64,000 nucleotides of DNA, from contig JAKSZU010000012.1 in NCBI GenBank assembly GCA_026018925.1, positions 30,059,814 to 30,123,813 of the forward strand, given 5' to 3'. Positions 12,201 through 24,200 of the stretch are shown in pieces. This stretch comes from Tupaia tana. Lineage: Eukaryota > Chordata > Mammalia > Scandentia > Tupaiidae. The translations under genes were made by a program, and so were the position numbers. The notes beneath the pieces are model-generated. The model was not told the origin of the DNA. It searched no databases and saw only the letters and a list, made by a program, of their open reading frames with translations. Positions within the stretch are counted from its first letter, which is position 1; each line of letters opens with the position of its first letter.

Positions 12201-15200
12201 TTAAAGCTGTTTGCACCAGGGAGCCTGACATGAAGCCACTTCAGAGCCGAGAAACCTGACGCCAATGGGGCACTAGAGAAATGACAGGCCTTGTCCTTGG
12301 CACTCCACTCCCTCCAAACCCCCACAAGGTGGAGGACTGGGATTGTCCAGAACTCCTGGGCCCAGCATTGTTCTCCCCAGCACCCCAGAGTCTCACTGCA
12401 GTCGGAAGGGACCAGATGGGCAAGGAAGACCGCCAGGGGAGACTCCTGCAGGCTCTGAGGCTCCTCTCCCTCTCCCCGCCCCCACCAAGGTTCCAATCCC
12501 AGCTCCTCTGTGAGGCACAAGATTTAACTCTGCTGAGGCTTAGTTTCCTCAGATGAAAAATGGGATTAATAACATTACTCGTCTCATGAGGATGTTGTGA
12601 TTAATGAGATAATGTCTGTAATGTAGCGAATCATAAATGCTCAAAAATGGCAGCAGTTATTATTCCAACGGGCTCCCATTCACCCTTCCCCATGGCCAGG
12701 ACTGTACCTCCTTATATTTTGTGCCCTGAGTACCTCCCTTGCCTCATCCTGGTCCCCACCCTGCCCTTTTGTTCACCATTTTCTAAAGCCCGCCAGATGT
12801 GACAGGACTGCACCTGGGCAGTGGGGAACTGCCCCAAAGAGACCCTGCCAAGTGGAGTGGTCAGAAAGACAGGGGCATAAAACTGCAATCCAAAATGAAC
12901 AGGGTTGCGAGGGCGGGGTGTTACATAGCAACTGTGGGGACAGAGAGCCACAGAGCCCAAACAGATAAGGAGCTGAGCCACGGAAAGGGCAGAGAAGGAC
13001 GTTTCTAATAGGAGGACAAGAGGTGCGCGGAGCAGGGTCCAGCGCCCATCTGTCTCGGGCTGCCTGGCCCTGCTCACACATCCCTTGCCCTGTGCTTCTC
13101 CAGGAGGCCCTCCCAGGCTCAGCACTGAAGAGGAAGACTCTCCACTGGACAGAGGGGCCCAGCGTCTCCCAGGACTCTGGGAGACGGCTGACCTGAGACG
13201 GGTCACTGCCATGGTACTGTGCCCTGGCCTTGAGAGCCACAGACCAGGGCAGTGACAAGCAAAGACGGGCGGATCCAAGTGTGGCCCTCCCCCAGAACTC
13301 ACAGAGCAAGTCTCCAGTATCCTTGTCTACGGGATATGTGGGTCACATGGTTGTCCCAAAGCCCCAGGAACTCAGCAGATAATCTCTTCAATAACCACTA
13401 TTAAGATTACTTCTGGGGACCAGCAGTTAGCATAATGGCTATGTCACTGGACTCCCACGTAGTCGACCGCGGTTTGCGTCCTGGACCCAGTGGCTTAAAC
13501 TCATGCCGGGCGCGTGTGCATGCGTGCCCAAGATCCCGAGAGGAGAATGAAGGAGAAGGGATTGTGGCGTAGCCATACCCCCTGAGGGGTGATTTCTCGC
13601 TTTCTATCTCTCTGTCTGTCTCTGTCTGTCTGGCAAGCACACGCACCCTATAGCAAAAACCTCTCAAAAAAAAAAAAAGATTACTTCTGGGTGGGACCAG
13701 CAGTTAGCGTAACGGCTATGTTGCTGGACTCCCACGTAGTCGACCACGGTTCGAGTTCCAGACCCGGTGGCTTAAACTCACGCCGGGCGCGTGTGCGTGC
13801 ATGCCCAAGATCCCGGAAGGAGAATGGAGGAGAAGGGATTGCGGCATGGCCATCCCCCCTGGGGGGTGATTTCCTGCTTTCTGTCTCTCTGTCTCTCTCT
13901 ATCTGTCTGGCGAGCGCATGTGCCCTATAGCAAAAACCTCTCCAAAAAAAAGAAAAAAAAAAAAAAAAAAGATTACTTCTGGGGAAACTGAGGCCAGAAG
14001 GGTAAGGGGTTCGTATGGACTCTGAGATGTCCCACGGCTGTGCTAACACTGCAGTTCAGTGTTAAAACAGTTTGAAAGGGGAATAACTGTTAAACAAATC
14101 ACCTTTCCCCGTAGAACCACATTCAAATGAGGGGAAGATTCCTGACTGGGAGTGAGGCTCTAAGTACCAGATCAGTCACAGCCTGAACAGTCCCAGCCTC
14201 GGTAACCATCACCGTGTGCTCTGGAACACTAACCGGTTCATCACCTCATGAAAGAGATAGGAGCAGCTGGCCCTCGGACCCCACTGGGGATGCAATGCCC
14301 GCCGTCAAGGGCGCCAAGCTTGGTCCTTTGCAGACGTGGCCTCTCACCCTCCCAACACCCTGGAGGAAACCATCACCCCCATTTTATAGATGCTGGAACT
14401 GAGGCACAGAGAGGCACAGCCCAAGGCCACACAGCCCGCAATAGTAGGGCAGAGACCACAGTGTAGGTGTGCCGGACCCTGCTGCCTTCAAGGAGGTGCA
14501 GGACTGGCTCAGCTAGAACAAGCCTGCTGCACTGGGGCCAGCCTGGTTATTCTGCTGTGCTCGTCGAACTCAGGAGGCCTTGCTGACCAGGGACTGGACC
14601 TGCAGACTTTCCATCTGAACAAAGGTCCCCATTCAATCCCCAGCCCTCGCTGGGCTCAAAAGCAGGGCCGGGCTTTTCCAAAACCTAGTGCTGAGGGTCT
14701 GTACCTGGAAGCTCCTCTAAGAACCCTGCAGCCATGGCAGACCCCCACTGACCCAGACCCAGCTGGGTTCCACAGGCTCAGTCTACACAGCACCTGCAGG
14801 CTCTGTGTCAGACAGGTCTCTGCACGGCCGGGCTGCGTGGCCTCGGCATGGGCAAAGGACTAGAGCTCTGAGTCCTGGTGTCTTCATCTGTCAGACAGGG
14901 ATAATCCTCTACTCAGAGCAATGCTGCGGGGATTAAGGGAGACTCACACACGAAGCTCTCGGCAGCAGCTTTCCCTGACCTCCCAGCTCTGCCAAGGGAG
15001 CATCTTCTGGATCTTAATCCCCACAGGACAGGATACGCGGGGGGAGAATGATGTTTAAGAAACAAAAATGCCAAGATCCCCCATGTGTGGGTGGTCAGGG
15101 AGGGGCAGGAGGCCCTGTCACACCAGGGCCCTGCACAGACCCACCCATCCACCCTAACATCCCTAGCTAGGCCCGGCCTCACCATGACAGCCCAGGAGAG

Positions 15201-18200
15201 GAGGCTCTGAGAGATGCAAAGACTGATCCAGGGCACATGGCTGCTCAGAGGTTTGGCACCAGCAGCCCTCCCAACCCCTGCCCTCTCAGACCCTCCCCTC
15301 CTCTATCCTCTCAGCTCCAGCTTCTCCCAGGACTCCCTGCTCTGCTCTTCTCAAAGGCTAGCATCAGGCCAAGCTGAGAGAGCATCTGCCCCCTACTTCT
15401 GGGTTTCTGAGGCCCCCAGCATGGAGATCCCCTTTCCCCTATTCTCCCCCTACTCCTCTGTAAACAGAGCAGCTCCAGGACAGTGACATGAGGGATCTGT
15501 GGAAGAGAGAAAGGAGAGGGGCTTTATAGGGCCAGCCATAGGGGTGCTGAGGTCCTTCCCCCTCCAGGTCGGCTTTCTCAGAACTCCCCCTCACCGGCTC
15601 CAATCCCACTGTGTCTCCAAACTGCAGCCTGACTGTCCTATCCAGGCTAAACTGTCCTGGCTGGGCTGGGGGCCACTCCTCCTGCCTCCTGCAGCCCCAG
15701 TACCCCCTGCATCAGCAGAGGCCTGCAGCGCCCAGCCCCTCATTCGTCTCGGCATTGGGCAGGTGCTCAGTAAAGTACTGGGATGGAGGGACCGACAGGT
15801 GAGCCGACAGAGGGGGTGCCTGTGTGAGCAGTGCTGTGAACATCAGCATTTTAGAACGTGGGCCCTGGTCTGTGGCCCTCAATGCTTCCGCGTAATAATT
15901 CAGAAGGAGCAAGGCAGTGAACACCCACTGGGCTCCTGTAAGTCCCTATGACTCATGAGGCGATGACTACTTCTGCCTTCCACTTCTTATAAAGCAGCAC
16001 AGGGACCGAGGGAGTCAGAGATGCCAGGAGACGGGTTCGGAGGAGACTGGCACTTGCTTTTAGATCTTTACCAGTTCCCATAGTAAAAGAAAAGTAAATT
16101 AGAACCACACTGAGGACTGGTCTGATCTGGGATATATTTCATGTTAGGTAAAATCTCTTTACAAGCCAAATGATGTATAGCGATCGAATGTTTAAAAAAA
16201 TAGTAATAAAATAATGATGAAATGGAATAAAAACACACTGAGGTACCAATTTATACTTAGCAAATTAGCAACAATGTGTGAAATACTCACTGCTTGTGAG
16301 GTGAAGGTAAAACCACCTCAGTCAGTGGCAGCAAAAATTGGTTCAAGGGCCAGAAAATGTTATGTCACTGGACTTCCACATGGCCGACCATAGTTCAAGT
16401 CCTGAACCAGGTAGCTTAAAATACACACCAAGTATGTGTGTGTGCATGTATGCCCAAGATCCCAGGAGGAGAAAGGATTGCTGTGTGACTATCACCCTGG
16501 CAGGGAGATTTCTCACTTTCCCTCTCACTGTATCTCCGTCTTTCTCCACCAAGTGCACAAGTCCTATGGCAAAACAAAACAAAACAAAAGTATCTTTCAA
16601 TTCAGTTTCCAGAACCCCAAGAATGCAAATATATAGTTAGGAAAAAATTTTAAAATGAGAAAAAAGCTGTTACGATATTCATGAGTATATTTTTACATTT
16701 GTAATTAGCAAATTCTTTTGGAGAACAACCCGGAACACCAAGAACAACAGGCCTGGTTTGGTCAAGAATGACATCACCGTAATGACTAATGCACAGCCAC
16801 TGAGGGTTGTGGGCTCTCCCAGGGCAGGGGCAGGGGCAGCGGCTGGAGCCAGTTCTAGGGAACCCAGAACAGGCCTGGCAGCAAGCAGCTGCCAGAAATG
16901 ATTGCAACTTGGTCATTTTATAGCTATAGAAGAGACCTCTAAGACATGATGCTGACTGAACAACACAGGGTACACGCTACCACCTGTGCTGTATGTGTTT
17001 CAACTGTGTGTACACTGTCTACGCCTTTGAATGAGGGCTGGGTGGAACCAAGGCAAAGTTTGACTCAGGAAACTGAGGCTCTGGGTGATTCATTTTTCAT
17101 TTGTGGTTTCTTGTTACTACAATATAGTTTATACAAGATAGCAAAAACATACTTTCCCCATCCCGAAAAATGCTGTCTAGAACCATGAAGTCTCTGTTCC
17201 CCTGGACTTGAAAGCCCAGATTCAACTGCACTAGGGCCTGAGGCCACCACTGCTGACCATGCCAGGTTGACTTAGAAATGCTCCTCATCGGCTGGCCAGG
17301 CTTACGTGCTCCCGAGCTCCCCTGCCCTCTCGCCTGCAGCTGGCGCTGTGCTGGGAGCCAGAGGAGACTAGGGAGAAGGGCCACAGGTGATGACAGCCCC
17401 ATGGTTCAGGGCAGGGACGACAGGAAGCCAGAGCCACAGGTACAGGGAGGGCTAGCTAAGCTGAGTCCTGACAAGGACCAGAAGAGCAGATGCACCCAGA
17501 AGAAAAGGAGAGGAAAGAGGCTCCTGGCAGAGGAGACAGCACGAGCCTGGATGGGGTGGGGAAAGGAGAGGGCACATGCAGTTCCACGAGGTAATCCGAG
17601 TGAATGAGGGTGGAGGCGGGAAATGGAGCCGTCCCTGGGGAATCTCAAGCTGTTCGTTCATTCATCCATTTAACACATGTTCAAATGCAGCCGCTCTGTG
17701 CCAGGCTCTGTGCTAGGGGGTGCCTCACTGGAGGGGTGCAGATTCACCTCATCCCATCCTCTCAGTCTCCTGGGGGGAGGGAAGATTGTGACAAACAGAC
17801 TCAGAACATGAAGTGGGAACATGAACATAGAATGCACTGTGACCCAAAGTCCACCACGAGACTGCTCCCCAAAATGCAGGCTCTGTTCTATGTAGGACCC
17901 AAGGAACCCCAGGTGGGCCAGCGCCTGGCCGGATGAGGACTGCGGCTGAGGGTCCATGCCGCAGGCTGGGCTCTGGGGGATATGTGGACTGAGGAGGGGA
18001 TGTCGGGCTGGCTGTGCCTGGAAGGACACAGGTGAAGTGGGCCCAACACAGGGTCTCCTTCCCCCACTGTGGGCTCAGTATTCCCACCTGTGAAGTGGCC
18101 AGAATAACCCCTATGGCCCTGGCCTTCTCCTTTGAAAGGAAGAGGATCTGGCAGTAACTACTCCCAATCCATCTTCTCAAAAGTAGGCCCCTGTGAGACT

Positions 18201-21200
18201 ATGTTGGAGAGTGGAGGTGCTCCTCTGGCTCCCGGGGACAGAGCTCCCTGAGCAGACCAAGCTCGCCCTTCTCTGTGGCTCTCCATCCAGGGCTGACTCA
18301 TTCCTGCTCTGCCTCCTCCTTCCCTCCCTCCCCCTAGTCTCCAGCAGCCTCCGTGGACCCCCCCCCCCCCAGTCACCTTACACCCCCCTGCTCCGAAGCT
18401 GCAGACCCGGCGTGGAAGCAGTGGTAATGTCCTGCCATGACATCTCAGATGCTGACCCCTGCTCTGTCCCTCTGGCTTCTCTGTGCCCAACTTGGGAGAG
18501 GAGGGAGCCAGACAGGGGCAGCTGAGAACCAGAGGCAGAGAGTGGGCGGACCCAGAAGGCCAGGGAGGGTGGAGGGACCTGTTAGAGCAGACCAGGCCAG
18601 GCTGACTTCCAGACAGACACAGACAGAAAGGAGAACCTGCTTCCCTCAGGGCTTCAAGGACCCCCAGGGAGCTGATGCTCCCCCTCCCTGGGTCACAGTG
18701 CATTCTATGTTCATGTTCCCACTTCATGTTCTGAGTCTGTTTGTCACAATCTTCCCTCCCCCCAGGAGAGTTCCAGACTTCATCTTTGAAGACCCCTGGG
18801 TATCACCACAGACAGTCCACAGGCCTCTCTTCCTCACGGCCCTGCCTCTTCCCTCCAGGGCCTGGAACCTGGGTGTGGTTCTGGACTCCTCCTTGCTCTT
18901 ACTCCTACCCTCCAGCCAACTCTGCCCTAGGATTTTGCTCCGCCATGCCCTTCCCAGTAGCCCCTCTTCACCAACCCACAGGTTTCACATGCCTGCTTGG
19001 ACCCCCACAGCCACATCCTCTTTGGTCTTCTGGCTTCTAGGCCAATCTGTCCCCCGCAGCTAGGGAGCTTTCTAAAACCCAGAGCTGACGGGCCCCTATC
19101 TGTCTCTGCCTCCAGGATAAAACCCAGATGCCAGCCGTCTTCCCCACCGGCTCTGCCTCCATGCTTTCTTACCCCTGACCCTGCACCTCCCTCACTGCAG
19201 GACTCACTAAGACCTCCTCAGCTTCCTGCCTGACTCCTGCTGGGCCCCCAAGGCATCACCCTAATCAGTGAACCCCCATACCTGCCCCCCACCATGTCTG
19301 GCCTCTTTTCAGCCTGGCATGAGTCTCTGTCCAGCACTTCTCACAAAAGGCTGCCACTGTCGCCATCTGTCTCCCAGGCCTTGATTCTCTTGAGAGCAAG
19401 GGTTAGGTCTGATCCATCCCCAGGTCCTCAACATCAGCACAGTGGCAGGCAGAGGAGGGGGAGGCACGAGAAGAGATGTTTTTGGTTTTTTGTTTTATTT
19501 TTTGTCAGAGGGCACATGTACTCTTCAGAGAGAGAGAGACAGAGAGAGAAGGCACCCCTCAATGGGACATAATTACGCTACAGTCCCTTCTCCTGTCAGG
19601 ATTTGGGACATGTAAGCACATGTACCTGGCATGCTTTGCAAACTGCCAGGGCCAGGATTCAAACAGCGGTCAGCCACGTTAGATCCTGCTCCCTTAACAA
19701 CAAGGCTGAGCTAGGCCAAGGTTTGTTGAATGAGTAAATAACTGGGACAGGAAAAAATGGAGGAAAAAGGATAAAAAGAGATGCTAATGACAGAGCAGTA
19801 ACCACTGATGGGGGAGGGAACAGAGGACAGAAAACAAGATCCTTAGGGGAAGACCTTGGGACCCAGAGACAGGCCGAGAGGTGAGGGCAGGAGGTTGCGG
19901 TGGCGGCAGGAAGGGGGAGGCCGTGGCACAGTCAGAGCTGAGCCAGGGGTGGGAGCTGCCAGGATACAGCTGAGGAGACATAATTGGATCAGAGACAACT
20001 CTGCTTCTGCAGTGAGGGGGTGGGACTCACACATACAGAGCAACGCCAGACACAGAAACACAGAGGGTCTCACACTCAGAGGCACAGGCGAGCCAGAGCC
20101 ACACACAAACGTGCTTGCACAGCGACTGATCCTGCAGGTGCCTGCCCGGGCAATCACCTGGGCATGGGGAGCTTGGTGTCCATTCCTGAGGGGCTCACAG
20201 TCCACTCAAGTGAGGGCCATAGTGCATGCAGTTGCCCACAGTCCAGCGTCGTCCTCGAAGGCCCAGATAGAGAGCCGTCAGCCCCCATCACGTGATCCCA
20301 TCTACGTCCTGCCCACACAGCCATCGCCTGATATCTAACTTGGTCATTGGCTTCTGTTTTGCTTGTCTCCCCCTCAGGATGTAACCCCATGACCACATGG
20401 TATGATCTCGGTGGCCTGATGCTAAAGTCCTGGATATAACGCAATACTTGGCATCCAGTATGCGCTCAGTAAACACGCTGTCAGCAAATGAATGAGTGCA
20501 TACATGGCGGAGGCACACAAGGGAACTCCATCCCTTGTGCCTCTCAGGCCTCTGCCTCAAGCCTCATCACCTCCCCAGTCTAGCACAAGGTCTTAGGCAA
20601 TCTGGGAGGGTCTGAGAACAGATGGAAGGTCTAGAAGATGGTGGAGGCAATGTTAGGGAACCAGAGGCAATGGAGGTTGCGACATGAAATCCAAAGGGTA
20701 AGATTAAATGGCCCCAGGACCAGAAGGTGGCATGGTGGTTAAGGCACTAGACTCTCATATGACTGACCACAGTTCGCATCCTGGACCTGGCAGCTTGCTT
20801 TTGCACTTTCCCTTTCTCTCTCTGTCTTTTTCTGGTGACTACATATGCCCTATAGCAAATTTTAAAAATAGTAATAACAAATAAATAAATAATTCTTAAA
20901 AAAAAAAAAAAAGGAAGAAGATTAGATGACCCAGGCGCCACTGGGGAGGCCGGAGGCAATAGTTCCTCCCTCCCGTAGGGTGGGGAGGCAGTGCACCAGC
21001 AGACATTGTTCTCCTGCCCCCAGACATAGGACTGTAGAGACAGCAGAGGTGGCAAGTACCTGCCTTCAGGAGCCCAGGCTGAGAGAGAGAAGGTAATGGT
21101 ATGCTAAAGCCCAGAGAGCAGCTCTGTGCCCATGCCACCTGCTCCAGGCTTTCCTTGGTGACAGGTGAGAGGAGTCTGATTTGGCATGGGACTCACCTCT

Positions 21201-24200
21201 ACCCATGTTTCTGAGTCTCCAGGACCCTAGAGCACTGAGGCAGCCCAAGAAGGCCAGAGGGGATATATGTGACAAGAGGGGTGGGGACACCGCAAGCCTG
21301 AGGCCCCCAATCCGCTGCCAGGGCCTGATCACCTGTTAAATCAGGGGCAAAGGTGGAGGTCAGGACTGTCCCTGTCCTTATTGACAACCAGAAAGTCAGG
21401 CCAGGTTCCCTAGGAACAGGGTGAGCAGCCCACCTCAGGCCCAGATCCCCGCAGAGTGCTGGCCTCTGGGCTCACGGCGCCGAAGGTCTGGCTGCAGGAG
21501 GCCCAGCCAGGCGTGGAGACACACGGCAAGAAAGAAAACCCATCTGTCTGCAGGACTCCCTCCTTTCTCTCATCTCCTGAAACTTTAAAGACTCTCGGCT
21601 GGAAACTGAGCTGGGCCTTGTTAAAATTTAAACGTCGGAGCCTGGGGAGCTGGGCGTGGAGGGCGCAGAGCCAGCATGGGGGCCGAGGACTTCTTTAGGC
21701 CCAGCAGGGACATAGGCTGGAGGCACCCCAGACCACTCCCTCCTAAGGGATCCTTAGCCCCAGGGCAGGCACGAAGGGGGCTGACACCCCAACTTGCACA
21801 ACACCTCAGTCTACACACTGCAATTATGCTGTACCTGCCATGTTCCACCCACGATCCCTCCTAAATCCCTCAGGATAGGATCCCTGGCTCCACTTCCCAA
21901 GCCCCTGCTTTATTGTGGGTCTCAACACTGTCCAAATACAGCAGCATCCTCTTACCACCCCCTGGCCTATCCGGCATCCCTGGACCTCTAAGACCCAGGC
22001 CTGGGATGTTGGTCTAGCTCTCTAATCACCTCCAGCTCTCTGAGTTCCAAACCCCAGCTAGAATGACGTCTGGATTTCTAAACCTGCCTCTATTTCCCAC
22101 CTCTGGACCTTTGCACAGCTCTTCCTCTGGCCTTCTCCGATGCTATCCACCATGGACTCCACGTCTCCACCCAGCTCCAAAGAAACTGCCTGAGCGTCAC
22201 GTTGAGGGACGTGAGCCAGACTTTGAGAGGTACACACTGTATATCCCTACTCAGTTTGCACCAAGTGTCTGCACTCTACGGCAGAGGTTGAGAGAGCTGA
22301 AGGTGTGATGGTGGAAGGGATGGGTGTGGATGCTAGAAATGGTAACCTGGCGGAGTCGACGGTAGAAAATGGGTGGCAGAGATGGGTGTGAGGTGCAAGG
22401 GGAAGAAACATCTGACAGAAGATAAAAAGTTCTCTGTTGAAAAAATATACATATATCGTATACATCATGATGAGGACTTCATGTAAAATGTTAAATTAAT
22501 AAAAAGAAAGAAAGAAAATTTTAAAGAGAAATTGCCTGAGCACTCCTTCTTTATAAAGCCTTCCCTGACCACCAAGGTCAATTCAGAGGCCCCCTCTGGA
22601 CTCCCCCAACTCCCGTGAAAAGTGTCTGTCTTAGCACCCACCTGGGAGTTCTCTGAGGACAGCTCTGTCCCCCGCCTCCAGTGTAGGGCCAGCCAGAGAG
22701 AGACCATCTGTGGACACTCACTGAATGAGCAACTGCTGCCTGAAGACAAGCAGGGCAGCACTTTCGTCCACGTGGGACAGGTGAGGAGTCCGGGACCAAG
22801 GCAGGGACTGAGTATGCAGGGCCACGCAGTCCCTGGGCCCTGAGTTCTCTCCCCTATATCCTCAACCCAATCCAACCACCTCCTCCAGGAAAGCCTCCTT
22901 AATACCTCCAGCCCCCTCTGACTTGCCCCTCTCTGAGTTCCCCATCCTAAAGTCCAGACCCTGATTACCTGAGGACATGCCCTTGGGAACCTGTTTCCCT
23001 GAGGATGCCTCTGGAACTACTTTTCCAAGCTGCTCCCATGCCAAGACAGACCCAGAAACAGCCAGAGCAGCGGGCCTCAGGGCTAACCCTGGATCCAGGG
23101 TCCCCATCAACAGACCTCCAGTGGTAGACTGGCAAGGCCTTATCCATCAGTTCTTACTTGGTCTCCCCGAGCACAGTCTCCTCTCCCCTGGCCTAAGATT
23201 AGAACAGCCTCCAGCCACCTGTCTGCCACTTCCTGCCGAGATGAGGAAACTGAGCACAGTAGGGGCAGAGGCCAAGCCTGGACCTGAATTCACCCAGTCC
23301 GAGCCCCTCAAACCAAATTAGTTCCTGCCCCTATCACCACATACCACAGATAAGAAGCCTCATCCAGAAAGGTGAGATGTTCCCCAAGGTCACATAGTAA
23401 AGACTGGGCTCCTACCCAGCTGGGTCCCCTCCAAAGGGCCTTCCCACAGTGACACAGTACTGGGACTCACAGAAGGAAGGGAAGAAAAGGTGAGAGCCAT
23501 GGGGTTTCAGAGATGGAAAGATGCAGCAGTGCTCACAGACAGGCCCAGGGGAGGGCAGAGATCTCAGCCTCGGTGACCCAAGGACCTGGGTTCTGATCCA
23601 ACTTTAGCCATTTCTACCATCTGGCCTTACACAAATGAACTCCTGTGTTGAGCCTCAAGTTCCACATTTGCTTAGAGTTAATGAGCCCCATCCCCCAGGA
23701 CAGGCGTGAGGACTCAGAAGACGCAAAGAAAGGACCTGGACCTGGCCGCGGCCCTCGCCCTGTCATGCACTTCTCCAGTCTGTTGTTGAGAGTGAGAAGG
23801 GCCCTTAGAGGTCTCTAAGTGACCCTGCGCTTCACAGGGGGCGAGAACAAGGTACTGGCTGATGGGACGGACTCTCCACTGTTTGAGAGTTTGGAACTCA
23901 GGGACTCTGTGGCACAGGAGGCAGGCAGGCCATGAGACAGAGCCAAGAGGGGGCCACTAGAACTGTGCTCAAATGAGAAGGGGAGGAGCTCTGGACAGGA
24001 AGTCAGAGGAGACAGGTCCCCACTGCCTAGCTTCCTGTGGCAAGGGGAACCTCAGGTTCTTAGCCACACTCCCAAGACCTCCCACACCTGCTGCAGCACC
24101 AAGCCCCTCAAGGGTCCTAGCCTTCAGCCTGCTCCTGCCACAGCCAGGTTCTGGCCAGGCACCACTCCTGCCTCTGGCTGCTGTGTGCCAGGCAGGCAGG

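Noticed and set aside
13695..13770. Possible tRNA genes at SINE heads
   Set aside because: The A and B boxes are present but the head does not fold as a full cloverleaf with an acceptor stem, and it is joined to a SINE body and tail.
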